From the NCBI RefSeq assembly GCF_003287955.1, contig NZ_QMKP01000004.1, forward strand, positions 186,001 through 250,000: a DNA stretch of 64,000 nt, given 5' to 3'. The DNA comes from Arthrobacter sp. AQ5-06 (GTDB lineage: Bacteria; Actinomycetota; Actinomycetes; Actinomycetales; Micrococcaceae). The notes under the pieces were generated by a model. That model made no database searches. It was not told the DNA's origin and saw only the letters and a list, made by a program, of their open reading frames with translations. Shown here one piece after another: positions 53,534-63,428 of the stretch. A program made the translations under genes and the position numbers. Numbering within the stretch: the stretch's first letter is position 1; the number at the start of each line of letters is the position of its first letter.

Positions 53534-54868
53534 CTAGACCCGCGAACGGTGGTCGGGTGCGAGGAAGAATGCGGCACCGCTGATGATGCAGAGTCCGCAG
53601 AAGAACCAGGCCAGTGCGGTGGTCGTGCCGCCGGCTGCGAGCAGGAGGCCGCTGGCGATCAGTGGAGCGAATCCTGCTCCGAGCGTGGTGGATACCTGGT
53701 AGGCCAGGGAGGTGCCGGTGTAGCGGACTTCGGTGGCGAACATTTCGGAGATGAACGCGCCCATGGGGCCGTACATGAGTGCCTGGACCAGCGGGTTTCC
53801 GATGATGAATCCGATGAGCATGAGCCAGATGTTTCCGTCGCTGATCAGCGCGAACATGGGCCAGATCCCGATGATGCCCGCGGCGGCGCCGGCCAGCATC
53901 ACTTTGCGGCGGCCAATCCGGTCCGAGAGCGCGGCGGCCGCTGGGATCGTAAAGATGTGCAGGAAGTTGGCGATGGTCAGCATCAGGAGGGCATCCGAGC
54001 GGGAGTGGCCGGTCTGGACTGCGTACGTTAGCGCGAAGGTTGCCAGCAGGGACTGGAGGAACAGGGGGGCGAAGCCGGCAACGATGGAGATGCCGAGTTC
54101 CTTCGGGTACCGGCGCAGCACCTGCATGATCGGTGCGCCTTTGTGGGAGGGGTCAGCCGTGGCGTTGGCGGCCTTCGCGGCCAGGAAGTCCGGTGACTCG
54201 GTGACCCGGTATCGGATGAACAGGGCCACGCCGACGAGGATTGCGGACAAGAGGAAGGGAATCCGCCAGCCCCAGGCCAGGAACTCCGCCTCGGGCATGG
54301 TGGAGAAGGCGCCGAGGATAACCGTGGCGAGTACTGCGCCGGAGGGTCCGCCGCTGACGGCGATGCTTGCTCCGAAGCCACGCCCGGTCGGTTTGGAGTG
54401 TTCCATGCCCATGAGGGCGGCGCCGGCCCATTCGCCGCCCACTGCGATGCCCTGCAGGACACGGAGGGAGACCAGCAAAATCGGGGCGGCCACGCCGATC
54501 TGCGCCGAGGTGGGAAGCATACCCATGACCACCGAGACGCCACCCATGATCAGCATGGTGATGAACAGCATCTGCTTTCGGCCGAGCTTGTCGCCGAAGT
54601 GGCCGAAAATGATGCCACCTAGCGGACGTGCAACGTAGCCGGCGGCCAGGGTGACATAGGACAGGACGATACCTGCCGCCTGGGGAACGCCGCTGAAAAA
54701 CAGTTGCGGGAAGACCAGGGCTGCGGCCGTGCCGTAGAGCAGGAAGTCGTAGAACTCCACGGTGGAGCCGAGGTAGCTGGAGACCAGGGCCCTGCGGCTG
54801 TCCCTCCGCTGTTGGGCGGTGCGTGGAGGCGGGGCCTCGGCGGATACGGCGGGCGTCAGCTGTGACAT
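53534..54868 (-). CDS. MHS-family MFS transporter (metabolite:H+ symporter)
   Basis: This 444-aa protein has 12 membrane helices and MHS signatures: SSYLGSTVEFYDFLLYGTAA in helix 1 with the acidic pair, GGIIFGHFGDKLGRKQML in loop 2-3, and RVLQGIAVGGEWAGAALMGM. GGAG lies six bases before the ATG at 54868; a TTG one codon earlier is weaker. It is divergent from the IclR gene that precedes the mhp operon. It probably imports the phenylpropionate-type substrate, taking the place that MhpT holds in E. coli. Confidence 0.87.
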   Translation of the reverse strand: MSQLTPAVSAEAPPPRTAQQRRDSRRALVSSYLGSTVEFYDFLLYGTAAALVFPQLFFSGVPQAAGIVLSYVTLAAGYVARPLGGIIFGHFGDKLGRKQMLFITMLIMGGVSVVMGMLPTSAQIGVAAPILLVSLRVLQGIAVGGEWAGAALMGMEHSKPTGRGFGASIAVSGGPSGAVLATVILGAFSTMPEAEFLAWGWRIPFLLSAILVGVALFIRYRVTESPDFLAAKAANATADPSHKGAPIMQVLRRYPKELGISIVAGFAPLFLQSLLATFALTYAVQTGHSRSDALLMLTIANFLHIFTIPAAAALSDRIGRRKVMLAGAAAGIIGIWPMFALISDGNIWLMLIGFIIGNPLVQALMYGPMGAFISEMFATEVRYTGTSLAYQVSTTLGAGFAPLIASGLLLAAGGTTTALAWFFCGLCIISGAAFFLAPDHRSRV

Positions 54869-54910
54869 CAAAAACTCCGTTGTTTGCGTTGGAAGAGAAC
54901 ATTAAAAGTT

Positions 54911-54925
54911 GTGCATTTATCGCAC
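54911..54925. promoter_or_regulatory. Candidate IclR operator between transporter and iclR
   Basis: GTGCATTTATCGCAC has GTGC/GCAC arms. It recurs with two changes, in inverse orientation, at 55833-55847 upstream of the hydrolase gene. The site is 42 bases from the transporter start. Confidence 0.5.
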
Positions 54926-55009
54926 GTTCATGAATACTATTAGTAGCAAGAGTGCTGCACATCACAGGTGGTTGTCAATCCCGGCCATGCGGCTCACTAG
55001 GATGGCGTA

Positions 55010-55711
55010 GTGACTACAGAGCAAACGACGAACGCGTCGCGAACTGCCGGCTCGCAGACCCTGGCCCGAGGCCTGACGGCCCTGAAGGCGATCGCCGGGG
55101 CCCGCGACGGCCTCGCAATCAACGACGTCGCAGAAGTTCTGGGAGTGCACCGCACCATCGCCTACCGCATTCTTAACACCCTCAGCGACGCCGGGCTGAT
55201 CCGCCGCAGCGACGATAACCGCTACCGGGGAGCGGCAGGACTACTCCAGCTCACGTCCGCCGCACATGACGCTATCCGCGCCGCGGCCCTTCCAGTCCTG
55301 CACGACGTGGCCAGCGACCTGTCATCCACCGTCTCCCTGCTCGTGAGGGAGGGCGGCGAGGCCGTTGCGCTGGCGGTAGTAGAACCCCGGGGACTGTCGT
55401 ATCACGTCTCGTTCGCCCAGGGCAGCCGACACCCCCTCAACCGCGGAGCCGCCGGACTCGCCATCCAGGCAAGTCAGCCACCCACCCCGGCGGAGTCCGA
55501 TGACGTGCGCAACGCCAGGACCAACGGCTATGCCATCACCTTCGGCGAAGTGGAGCCGAACATGTACGGCCTCGCCGCACCCATCAAGGGCCCTGACGCT
55601 GACGTCGTCGGGGCATGCATAAACCTCATCACCACCCGCAAGGAAGTTGCGGAAGGAGCGGTTAAGGCAATCATTGCCGCCGCCGAGCGCATCTCCGGCC
55701 GCCTGGCCTGA
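55010..55711 (+). CDS. IclR-family regulator of the mhp-type operon
   Basis: This 233-aa protein has the IclR winged helix (LAINDVAEVLGVHRTIAYRI, about residues 35-54) and a shortened effector domain with HPLNRGAAGLAIQ in the ligand loop. The start is a GTG with no ribosome site; TAGGAT ends six bases before it, so the mRNA is probably leaderless. MhpR of E. coli belongs to the same family and sits at the same place. It should sense the phenylpropionate substrate and control both the operon and the divergent transporter. Confidence 0.88.
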   Translation: MTTEQTTNASRTAGSQTLARGLTALKAIAGARDGLAINDVAEVLGVHRTIAYRILNTLSDAGLIRRSDDNRYRGAAGLLQLTSAAHDAIRAAALPVLHDVASDLSSTVSLLVREGGEAVALAVVEPRGLSYHVSFAQGSRHPLNRGAAGLAIQASQPPTPAESDDVRNARTNGYAITFGEVEPNMYGLAAPIKGPDADVVGACINLITTRKEVAEGAVKAIIAAAERISGRLA

Positions 55712-55832
55712 CGGCACGATCTGCCCTAAACAGGTGGTACTGAAGCGGCGGGGAAGCGTCCGTTCCTCTTGACACCCGCACCTCCTCATGGTGTGATGTT
55801 TGTCATCAGTCGTGCAACTATAGCCTCTAAGT

Positions 55833-55847
55833 GAGCGTTAAATGCAC
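55833..55847. promoter_or_regulatory. Candidate IclR operator upstream of the mhp-type operon
   Basis: GAGCGTTAAATGCAC is the reverse complement of GTGCATTTAACGCTC, matching 13 of 15 positions of the site at 54911. It ends 26 bases before the hydrolase start codon. Confidence 0.5.
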
Positions 55848-55873
55848 GAACAGAATTGCCAAAGGAGTCTTCC

Positions 55874-56743
55874 ATGACAGAGCGCCCCTACACCAGCGTT
55901 TGGTCCGACCTCGCCCAGGCCGAATTCAGCCAGGGCTTCATCGAGGCGGGTCCATATCGTACCCGGTACCTGCACGCCGGAGACTCCTCCAAACCGACAC
56001 TGATCGCTATGCACGGCATCACAGGTCACGCAGAGGCCTACGTCCGGAACCTGAACACGCTCTCGGAGCATTTCGATGTGTGGGCGATCGATTTCATCGG
56101 CCATGGCTACAGCGACAAGCCTGACCACCCGCTGGAAATCAGGCACTACATCGACCAGTTGCTGGGCTTCATGGATGCCATCGGTGTCGAGAAGTCTTAC
56201 CTGACGGGGGAGTCCCTGGGCGGCTGGGTAACAGCACAGTTCGCCATCGACTACCCGGAGAAGGTGGAGCGCATCCTGCTGAACACCATGGGCGGCACCA
56301 TGGCTAATCCGGTGGTGATGGAGCGTCTCTACACACTGTCCATGGAAGCAGCCAAGGATCCGTCCTGGGAGCGGGTCAAAACCCGGCTCGAATGGCTCAT
56401 GGCCGATCCCGCCATGGTCACGGACGACCTTATCCGCACGCGCCAGGCGATCTTCGAGCAGCCGGACTGGCTCAAGGCGTGCGAGGCAAACATGGCCCTG
56501 CAGGACCCCGAAACCCGGAAGCGGAACATGCTGACGGACGAGGCACTGGCCCAGATCAAGGCACCAGCGCTGGTGCTCTGGACCACCAAGGACCCTTCCG
56601 GCCCGGTAGACGAGGGCCGCCGCATCGCCGGGCTCATCCCCAACGGCGAACTCGCCGTGATGGAGAACTGCGGCCACTGGCCCCAGTACGAGGACCCGGA
56701 AACCTTCAACCGCATCTTCCTGGACTTCATGCTGGCCCGCTGA
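55874..56743 (+). CDS. mhpC: Alpha/beta hydrolase, meta-cleavage product hydrolase (MhpC-like)
   Basis: This 289-aa protein has the alpha/beta hydrolase elements: LIAMHGITGHAEAY with the oxyanion loop, nucleophile Ser in LTGESLGGWVTAQF near residue 115, Asp in TTKDPSGP, and His in NCGHWPQYEDPE. AAAGGAG lies before the ATG. It is the first gene of the operon and should cleave the C-C bond of the dioxygenase product, giving 2-hydroxypentadienoate plus an acid such as succinate. The E. coli enzyme also has this size. Confidence 0.88.
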   Translation: MTERPYTSVWSDLAQAEFSQGFIEAGPYRTRYLHAGDSSKPTLIAMHGITGHAEAYVRNLNTLSEHFDVWAIDFIGHGYSDKPDHPLEIRHYIDQLLGFMDAIGVEKSYLTGESLGGWVTAQFAIDYPEKVERILLNTMGGTMANPVVMERLYTLSMEAAKDPSWERVKTRLEWLMADPAMVTDDLIRTRQAIFEQPDWLKACEANMALQDPETRKRNMLTDEALAQIKAPALVLWTTKDPSGPVDEGRRIAGLIPNGELAVMENCGHWPQYEDPETFNRIFLDFMLAR

Positions 56744-56794
56744 TGCGGACCGCTTCCCTCCCAGCTTCGCGCTTACACAGAACAGAGAACCACC

Positions 56795-58510
56795 ATGGAG
56801 TTTGACACCGACGTACTGGTGATCGGCGCGGGCCCCGTCGGCCTGATGCTGACCAACCTGTTGGGCACCTACGGCCAGAACGTGACCCTGCTCGAGGCCC
56901 AGCCCGAGCTGATCGACTACCCGCGTGGTGTCGGCATCGATGACGAGTCCCTGCGTTCAGTCCAGACCGCCGGACTCACCGACACCGTCCTGCCCCACAC
57001 CACGCCCCAGCACATCATGCGGCTGGTCAACGGCAAAGGCCGGATTCTCACCCACAACGCCCCGACCACCGACGAGTTCGGCTGGCCCCGGAAGAACGCC
57101 TTCATCCAGCCCCTTGTAGACCAGGCGATGCTGGAGGGCCTGTCCCGGCACGCAACCGTAAATGTCAGGTTCAACCACGAGGTCCTCTCGCTGCGGGAAA
57201 CCGACAACGGCGTGCTGGCCACGGTCAACGTCAAAGACGCCGACGGCAAGACCGAACTGAAGCAGATCCACGCCAAGTACGTGGTCGGCTGCGAAGGCGG
57301 CCGTTCCGCCACCCGGCTCTGGATGGGTGTGCTGTTCGACGGCAAATCCCCCTCCACCCGGTGGCTGGTCGTCGACGTCAACAACGACCCCCTGGGAACA
57401 CCCAACGTCTTCCTCGGAGCCGACCCGAAGCGCCCCTACGTCTCCATCGGGCTGCCGCACGCCATTCGCCGCTGGGAATTCATGCTGTTCGACGGGGAGA
57501 CCGACGATATGGTGACCGACCCCGATTTCGTGAACAGTCTCCTGGCAGCCCACGTGCCGGATCCGGCCGGCCTGGACTTCATCCGCCGCCGCGTCTACAC
57601 CCACCACGCACGCGTCGCCAGCTCCTTCCGCCGGGGCAAGGTCCTGATCGCCGGCGACGCCGCCCACCTCATGCCCGTCTGGATGGGCCAGGGCTGGAAC
57701 TCCGGAGTCCGCGACGCCACGAACCTGGCCTGGAAGCTCGCCACCATCCTCCGCGGCCAGGCCACCGATGACCTGCTGGACACCTACGACGTCGAACGCC
57801 GGGATCACGCCAAGGCGATGGTTGACCTCTCCCTCACCTTGGGCAACGTCATCAAGGTGACGAACCCCGCGATGGTGGCCTCCAGGGACGCCATCGCGGC
57901 GGGCCTGAACCTGTTTCCTCAGGTGAAGTCCTACTTCGCCGACATGAAATTTAAGCCCATGCCGCGTTACACCCGCGGCGTCGTGGTCGATCCCACCAGC
58001 CACAAGCCGGGCTCCGCCCTCGCCAGACTCACCGGCAAACTGATCCCGACGCTCACGGCGAACACCCGGATCTCACCGGTCGGTGTCCAGTTCCCGCAAC
58101 CGCGCGTCACCACCAAGACCCAGACCAACGTCCTACTCGATGAGGTCACCGGGAAATGGTGGACCGTCCTGGTCTGGGGGAACAACCCCAGGGACGTGTT
58201 CTCCGACACCGATCTGCTCGAGCTCGACGAACTCGGCGCCCAGCTGGTCTGCCTGGTTCCCGAAAGCCAGCGGACCTGGTGTGAGGAGCGCTACCCGGCA
58301 GAGGTCATCGTTGCCGGTGACACCACGGGCCGGCTCAAAAAATGGTTCGACGAGCGCCCCACCCCGGTGGTGTTCGTCCGCCCGGACCGCTTCGTGGCCG
58401 GCGCCTGCCTGGCCCAAGACGCCCCCAAGACCCTCGCCGCAATCCTCACCGCAATGTCGTTCAAGGAAGGAGCAAGCAATGACGCTCGCACTCGTCTGCA
58501 TGTCGCATAG
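56795..58510 (+). CDS. mhpA: 3-(3-hydroxyphenyl)propionate hydroxylase-like flavoprotein (MhpA)
   Basis: This 571-aa group A monooxygenase has the FAD motif VLVIGAGPVGLMLTNLL near residue 7, the DG motif VVGCEGGRSATRLW near 165 (with Glu-Gly in place of Asp-Gly), and the GD motif KVLIAGDAAHLMPVWMGQGW near 282. A thioredoxin-like C-terminal domain follows. It uses NAD(P)H and O2 to add a hydroxyl beside the existing one. The next gene starts inside its 3' end. In this operon the product would be 2,3-dihydroxyphenylpropionate or a close analogue. Confidence 0.9.
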   Translation: MEFDTDVLVIGAGPVGLMLTNLLGTYGQNVTLLEAQPELIDYPRGVGIDDESLRSVQTAGLTDTVLPHTTPQHIMRLVNGKGRILTHNAPTTDEFGWPRKNAFIQPLVDQAMLEGLSRHATVNVRFNHEVLSLRETDNGVLATVNVKDADGKTELKQIHAKYVVGCEGGRSATRLWMGVLFDGKSPSTRWLVVDVNNDPLGTPNVFLGADPKRPYVSIGLPHAIRRWEFMLFDGETDDMVTDPDFVNSLLAAHVPDPAGLDFIRRRVYTHHARVASSFRRGKVLIAGDAAHLMPVWMGQGWNSGVRDATNLAWKLATILRGQATDDLLDTYDVERRDHAKAMVDLSLTLGNVIKVTNPAMVASRDAIAAGLNLFPQVKSYFADMKFKPMPRYTRGVVVDPTSHKPGSALARLTGKLIPTLTANTRISPVGVQFPQPRVTTKTQTNVLLDEVTGKWWTVLVWGNNPRDVFSDTDLLELDELGAQLVCLVPESQRTWCEERYPAEVIVAGDTTGRLKKWFDERPTPVVFVRPDRFVAGACLAQDAPKTLAAILTAMSFKEGASNDARTRLHVA

Positions 58511-59417
58511 CCCCCTGCTGGAGGTAACCAACCCTCCGGAGGAAATCCAGAAGGACGTCGACGCCGCGTTCGCCGTCGCCCGCAAATTCGTCGAGGACTT
58601 CAACCCCGACCTCGTGGTCTCCTTCGCGCCGGACCACTACAACGGCTTCTTCTACGAACTCATGCCCCCGTTCTGCATCGGGTACGAGGCACAGGGTGTG
58701 GGTGACTACGGCAGCGAGGAAGGCCCGCTGAACGTCCCCACCGACATCGCCAAGGACCTGGCCCAGGCCGTCATCGACGCCGACCTTGACGCCGCGATCT
58801 CCCTGAAAATGGAGATCGACCACGGCGCGGTGCAACCGCTGGAAGTGCTGTTCGGCTCCATCGCGGCGAAACCGGTGATCCCGATCTTCGTCAACTCCGT
58901 CGCACCGCCCTTCGCATCCATGCGCCGCGTGCGCCAGCTCGGTACCGCCGTCGGGAACTACCTGAAGACCCTGGACAAAAAGGTGCTGCTGGTCGGCTCC
59001 GGTGGCCTCTCCCACGACCCGCCCGTACCCCAGATCGCCACTGCGACCCCGGAACAGAAGGCCATGCTCCTCAATGGCCGGCACCCCACCGCCGCGGCCC
59101 GCAACGCCCGCCAACAGCGGGTCATCGACACCGCCGCGGCCTTCGCCAAGGGCGAGGCCAACATCATGGACCTGAACCCCGAATGGGACCGCGAGTTCCT
59201 ATCCATCATCGCCTCCGGCGAGCTGGAAAAACTGGACACCTGGACCGCAGCGGAGATGGCCGCGACCGCCGGCAACTCCGCCCATGAGGTGCGCACCTGG
59301 GTGGCCGCCTACAACGCCCTGCGCGCCGCCGGGGAATACGCCGTGACCTCGGAGTACTACCGACCGATCCCCGAATTCATTGCCGGCTTCGGCGTGACCA
59401 CTGCGGTGGTGAAGTGA
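58479..59417 (+). CDS. mhpB: 2,3-dihydroxyphenylpropionate 1,2-dioxygenase-like (MhpB, type II extradiol)
   Basis: This 312-aa LigB-type enzyme starts TLALVCMSHSPLLEVTNPPE, with the metal His in SHSP. It has FAPDHYNGFFYELMPPF near residue 49 and the catalytic His in GSGGLSHDPPVP near 178, all as in MhpB. GGAAGGAGC lies before the ATG at 58479, so the first 32 bases overlap mhpA. It is unrelated to the VOC extradiol enzyme of the first cluster, showing two independent ring-cleavage solutions in the window. Confidence 0.93.
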   Translation: MTLALVCMSHSPLLEVTNPPEEIQKDVDAAFAVARKFVEDFNPDLVVSFAPDHYNGFFYELMPPFCIGYEAQGVGDYGSEEGPLNVPTDIAKDLAQAVIDADLDAAISLKMEIDHGAVQPLEVLFGSIAAKPVIPIFVNSVAPPFASMRRVRQLGTAVGNYLKTLDKKVLLVGSGGLSHDPPVPQIATATPEQKAMLLNGRHPTAAARNARQQRVIDTAAAFAKGEANIMDLNPEWDREFLSIIASGELEKLDTWTAAEMAATAGNSAHEVRTWVAAYNALRAAGEYAVTSEYYRPIPEFIAGFGVTTAVVK

Positions 59418-60232
59418 TGACTGCCCGGACACAACCTTCCCGCACCGAACTCCTGGACCAGTTGGCCTCGGAACTCCTGGAAGCCACCACATCGCTGACA
59501 CCGATCCCGCCCCTGCGGGACCAACTAGACGGGATGGACGTGACGGACGCCTATTACGTCCAGACCGCACAGCTCGAACACCACGTTTCCGCCGGGCGGG
59601 TCTTGGCCGGCCGGAAGGTAGGCCTGACGTCCCTGGCCATGCAGCAGCAGCTGGGCGTTGATTCTCCCGACTTCGGGTTCTTCTTCGAGGATATGGTCCA
59701 CTACGACGGGGCACGGATTGCGGCGTCGGGCTTCATCCAGCCCAAGGTCGAACCCGAGTTCGGCTTCGTCCTCAAGTCCCGGCTCAAGGGGCCGGGCGTC
59801 ACGCTGGAACAGGCAGCGGCCGCCATCGGCGCCGTGTACCCGGCCATCGAAATCATCGACTCCCGGATCATGGACTGGGATATCACACTCGTGGACACCA
59901 TCGCGGACAACGCCTCCTGCGGGGCCATTGCCGTCGGCACCACACCGCTTGCCATTGATCCTGCCGATCCCGTAGGGCTGCTGGACGTCGAATGCTCACT
60001 GGTCATCGACGGCCACGTTACCGGGACCGGGACCGGCGCCGACGTCATGGGACACCCCATAGCACCGCTGGCCTGGCTCGCGAACGTCCTCGGTGAGCAG
60101 GGTGTGGCCCTTGAGGCCGGCCAGTTGGTCCTACCCGGTTCCTTCACCAAAGCCGAGCCGGTGAGTGCCGGAAGCACCGCCGTGGCGGACTTCGGCCCGT
60201 TGGGCTCACTCACCATCCACTTCACAGACTAA
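59417..60232 (+). CDS. mhpD: 2-hydroxypenta-2,4-dienoate hydratase (MhpD)
   Basis: This 271-aa protein belongs to the hydratase/decarboxylase branch of the FAH superfamily. It has [20 protein letters not shown] near residue 57 and [18 protein letters not shown] with the metal-binding Glu residues near 100-118. [21 protein letters not shown] stretch is also present. The ATG at 59417 overlaps the mhpB stop; a GTG one codon earlier is also possible. It adds water to give 4-hydroxy-2-oxovalerate for the aldolase. Confidence 0.92.
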   Translation: MTARTQPSRTELLDQLASELLEATTSLTPIPPLRDQLDGMDVTDAYYVQTAQLEHHVSAGRVLAGRKVGLTSLAMQQQLGVDSPDFGFFFEDMVHYDGARIAASGFIQPKVEPEFGFVLKSRLKGPGVTLEQAAAAIGAVYPAIEIIDSRIMDWDITLVDTIADNASCGAIAVGTTPLAIDPADPVGLLDVECSLVIDGHVTGTGTGADVMGHPIAPLAWLANVLGEQGVALEAGQLVLPGSFTKAEPVSAGSTAVADFGPLGSLTIHFTD

Positions 60233-60242
60233 GGACCCTCCC

Positions 60243-61181
60243 ATGGCAAAGAAAACAGCCGCAATTGTCGGCTCGGGCAACATCGGCACCGACCTGATGT
60301 TCAAAATCATGCGGCGCAGCAAGAACCTTGAAGTCAAGTACATGATCGGCGTCGACCCCGCCTCTGACGGGCTGGCACGTGCCGCCCGGCTGGGCGTCAC
60401 CACCTCCGCCGAGGGTGTGGACTGGCTGCTGGCCCAGGACGAACTCCCGGACTTCGTCTTCGAATGCACCTCCGCCAAGGCCCACGAGGCCAATGCGCCC
60501 AAGTACAAGGCTGCCGGCATCCACGCGATCGACCTGACCCCCGCCGCCGTCGGGCCGTATCTCTGCCCGGTAGTGAACCTGGATTCGCTGCAGGATGTCC
60601 TGAACGTCAACATGATCACCTGCGCCGGCCAGGCAACCACCCCCATCGTCGCCGCGGTCTCCTCAGTGGTGCCCGTGGACTACGCGGAAATTGTTGCCTC
60701 CATCGCCTCCAAGTCCGCTGGCCCGGGAACCAGGGCAAACGTGGACGAGTTCACCGAAACCACCGCCCAGGCCCTGCAGGTCGTCGGCGGCGCCAAGCGG
60801 GGCAAGGCCATCATCATCATCAACCCGGTGGAACCGCCCATGATCATGCGCAACACGATCTACGCCGCAATTCCGGCGGAAGCCGCCGAGCCCGGCGAAC
60901 TCCAGGACAAGATCCGGGCAGCCATCGACGAGGCCGTGGCCAAGATCCAGGACTACGTCCCCGGGTACTCGCTGCGCGTTGAGCCGCAGTTCGACTCCGC
61001 CCGCGAAGACTGGGACGGCAACGGCCGAGTGGGCGTCTGGGTCCAGGTCAAGGGTGCCGCAGACTACCTGCCCGAATACGCCGGCAACCTCGACATCATC
61101 ACGGCCGCCGCGACCCGGACCGCAGACCTGCTGGCCGAACGCATGGACGCCGCCGTCTCTTCAACCCCCGTAGGAGCATGA
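60243..61181 (+). CDS. mhpF: Acetaldehyde dehydrogenase, acylating (MhpF)
   Basis: This 312-aa protein starts with the NAD-binding motif [20 protein letters not shown]. The catalytic Cys lies in [20 protein letters not shown] near residue 130, and a metal/substrate motif [11 protein letters not shown] follows. AAGGACC precedes the ATG. It oxidises acetaldehyde to acetyl-CoA with NAD+ and normally channels it from the aldolase encoded next, whose start overlaps its stop by four bases. Confidence 0.95.
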   Translation: MAKKTAAIVGSGNIGTDLMFKIMRRSKNLEVKYMIGVDPASDGLARAARLGVTTSAEGVDWLLAQDELPDFVFECTSAKAHEANAPKYKAAGIHAIDLTPAAVGPYLCPVVNLDSLQDVLNVNMITCAGQATTPIVAAVSSVVPVDYAEIVASIASKSAGPGTRANVDEFTETTAQALQVVGGAKRGKAIIIINPVEPPMIMRNTIYAAIPAEAAEPGELQDKIRAAIDEAVAKIQDYVPGYSLRVEPQFDSAREDWDGNGRVGVWVQVKGAADYLPEYAGNLDIITAAATRTADLLAERMDAAVSSTPVGA

Positions 61182-62227
61182 ACATGACCCCCGCACCCGC
61201 CACGGACAAGAACCTTAGTGTCCGGCTGACCGACACCACGCTGCGCGACGGCTCCCACGCCATGAGCCACAAATTCACCGAAGACCACGTCCGCAGTGTC
61301 GTCCGCGCCTTGGACGACGCCAAAGTGGAAGTCATCGAAGTCACCCACGGCGACGGGCTCGGCGGCTCCTCCTTCAACTACGGCTTCTCCCTGACCCCGG
61401 AACTGGACCTCGTCCGCGCCGCCGTGGACGAAGCCACAAACGCCAAAATCGCCGTGCTCATGCTCCCGGGCCTGGGCACCATCCACGACCTTAACCAGGC
61501 ACACGAGGCCGGGGCGCGGGTGGCCCGCATCGCCACCCACTGTACCGAGGCCGACGTCTCCATCCAGCACTTCCAGCACGCCCGCAAGCTCGGCATGGAA
61601 ACCGTGGGTTTCCTGATGCTCTCGCACCGCACCACCCCGGAAAACCTTGCCAAGCAGGCACGGATCATGGCCGACGCCGGCTGCCAGTGCGTCTACGTCG
61701 TGGACTCCGCCGGCGCCCTCATCCTGGACGACGTCTCGGACCGGGTAACCGCGTTGGTCGCCGAACTCGGTGACGACGCGCAGGTCGGCTTCCACGGCCA
61801 CCAGAACCTCAGCTTCGGCGTCGCGAACTCCGTCTACGCCGCACGCGCCGGTGCCAAACAGATTGACGGCACCCTGCTGGCCCTCGGCGCCGGCGCCGGC
61901 AACTCACCCACCGAAGTCCTCGCCGCCGCCTTCGAACGCCTGGGCATCCACACCGGGGTCGACGTTCACGGGGTGATGGCAGCGGCCGAAGACATCGTCA
62001 AACCCATCATCACCCGCATGCCCATCATGGACCGCGCCTCCATCATGCAGGGCTATGCCGGCGTCTACTCCTCCTTCCTCATCCACGCAGAACGCGCCGC
62101 CGAGCGCTACGGCGTACCCGCCTGGCAGATCCTCGAAGAAATCGGCAAAGCCGGCTACGTCGGGGGACAGGAAGACATGATCATCGACGTCGCAGTGCAG
62201 TTGGCCTCGGGCGCCCGGGTCGCCTGA
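61178..62227 (+). CDS. mhpE: 4-hydroxy-2-oxovalerate aldolase (MhpE)
   Basis: This 349-aa TIM-barrel aldolase has [18 protein letters not shown] at the N-terminus with the metal Asp, [13 protein letters not shown], and the metal-binding [15 protein letters not shown] near residue 198. The C-terminal DmpG-like communication domain is present. The ATG at 61178 overlaps mhpF; an ATG two codons later is an alternative. It splits 4-hydroxy-2-oxovalerate into pyruvate and acetaldehyde and forms a channelling complex with MhpF. It is the last gene of the operon. Confidence 0.95.
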   Translation: MNMTPAPATDKNLSVRLTDTTLRDGSHAMSHKFTEDHVRSVVRALDDAKVEVIEVTHGDGLGGSSFNYGFSLTPELDLVRAAVDEATNAKIAVLMLPGLGTIHDLNQAHEAGARVARIATHCTEADVSIQHFQHARKLGMETVGFLMLSHRTTPENLAKQARIMADAGCQCVYVVDSAGALILDDVSDRVTALVAELGDDAQVGFHGHQNLSFGVANSVYAARAGAKQIDGTLLALGAGAGNSPTEVLAAAFERLGIHTGVDVHGVMAAAEDIVKPIITRMPIMDRASIMQGYAGVYSSFLIHAERAAERYGVPAWQILEEIGKAGYVGGQEDMIIDVAVQLASGARVA

Positions 62228-62246
62228 CCCCTCATGGCCGCAGACG

Positions 62247-62290
62247 CCGCGGGTCTGCTTTTCTCCGAAAGAAAACGCGCAGATCCGCGG
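62247..62290 (+). terminator. Hairpin after the mhp-type operon
   Basis: CCGCGGGTCTGC (62247-62258) pairs with GCAGATCCGCGG (62279-62290) with one wobble, and TTTTCT/AGAAAA extends the stem inside. It starts 20 bases after the aldolase stop and likely ends the operon transcript. Confidence 0.65.
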
Positions 62291-62297
62291 CTTGTAA

Positions 62298-62699
62298 GAC
62301 CCCGGATGCGGGTACAGACAAGCCTTTGTACGAACAGTCCATACCGGAGCAGTACCTGACCTTGAAGAACGCCTGTTCCTTATCGGCAAGGACGGGATCA
62401 ACGGTCCCGACATTGACCAGCTGCGGAAGGAGACCACCGCTACCGTCAACGGCGCCGGTGACTCCCACTTCGAGGATCCCGAGTTCGTGAAGGCTGCCAA
62501 GGAGATGCACGAGGCCAAGCTCCTGGCAGAGGGTGGGTTCAAAGGCTCCGAGCGGGGGTCCCTGGAACAGCGGGACGAACGTGCCGAGAAGGCACTCTTT
62601 GCCCGCATGGAAGGACTCGGCCGCGAGATCGAGAACCGCGTTACCGGCGACGACAGCAGCCGGTTGAAAGATCAGGGCCTGAGCAGCAGTCGGTTCTGA
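62298..62699 (+). pseudogene. 5'-truncated coding fragment, unknown family
   Basis: An open frame of 133 codons runs from a TAA at 62295 to a TGA at 62697. It has strongly gene-like codon use and a helical, charged translation (DLEERLFLIGKDGINGPDID, later ALFARMEGLGREIENRV). No ATG, GTG or TTG occurs in frame before 62487, so the natural N-terminus is lost. I do not recognise the family; the style is that of a plasmid- or integrative-element protein, but that is only an impression. It lies between the operon terminator and other fragments near tRNA-Thr. Confidence 0.5.
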
Positions 62700-63080
62700 G
62701 AGGGGAAAGAACGGCCTGACCCGCTGAGTCGTGGGTGAGGTCGTACGATCACCAGATGCGGGAGGACTCAAAGTCCTTCGGTGATGGTGGCTCGGACAGT
62801 ATCCGTGCTGGCGGGGGCTGGTTTCCAAATAAATAGGAGTGCTGAGTCCCCGGACCACGACTCGTACTACTGGTAAGGCCGCGACTTCGTGCCGTTCCGT
62901 GCGTGTGTTCTTCCTGGGTCCTGGGAAGTTGTTCCGCGAGGACTCTAAACTCTTCTTGGGTGTCGTTCTCCTCGATCTTCTCGCAAATTACCGGGCTGTC
63001 AACGTCCGCGAAGGCACGCTCTACCGGTCCATCACGACTGAGGGTTCACGCCGACGTGCCACCCGGAACGAGGAGGCGTT
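62700..63080. other. Gap with no convincing gene
   Basis: About 380 bases contain only an 81-codon plus-strand frame (62839-63084) that lacks a ribosome site and has an odd composition. Its stop overlaps the TTG of the next ORF. I see no repeat or tRNA-like end here. Confidence 0.4.
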
Positions 63081-63428
63081 TTGACCATCCGCGGCAACGA
63101 ACCCGAATCTCACGCCCCCTCGGTGCTCAGTCCTGCCGAATTGCAGGAGCAAGTGCCGCGGATCCTCCGCGCAATCCGGGAGGGTGATAGCCGGCCGATT
63201 TTTGCGGCGCCGGGCGTGCCCCCCGAAACCGGCATCCTCCCCTGGGCCGCTGAATTGGCAGATCCGTTAGGGGTTAACCTGCCAGTTGTGCCAGCACGCC
63301 GGCCTTCCGACATTCTCGCCGAAAAGCTGAGTGGAAGTTCTCTCCATCTGCCGAAACGCGGGACCCCGGAACGTGCGAGTGTTCGGTTCCTGTGCCCGCG
63401 GCGAAGACAACTTGGAGTCGGATATTGA
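63081..63428 (+). CDS. Hypothetical protein upstream of a nucleotidyltransferase fragment, possibly frameshifted
   Basis: This 115-aa ORF starts with TTG after a strong GAGGAGG site. Residues 1-85 (SPAELQEQVPRILRAIREGD, then IFAAPGVPPETGILPWAAEL) look like real protein. The last 30 residues do not; there the frame starting at 63331 takes over with a nucleotidyltransferase sequence. The two may be parts of one gene split by a frameshift near 63330. No named family is recognised for the first part. Confidence 0.5.
   Translation: MTIRGNEPESHAPSVLSPAELQEQVPRILRAIREGDSRPIFAAPGVPPETGILPWAAELADPLGVNLPVVPARRPSDILAEKLSGSSLHLPKRGTPERASVRFLCPRRRQLGVGY

Noticed and set aside
53489..54031. 180-aa plus-strand ORF antisense to the MHS transporter
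   Set aside because: It has Gly/Asp/Glu-rich shadow composition and no ribosome site.
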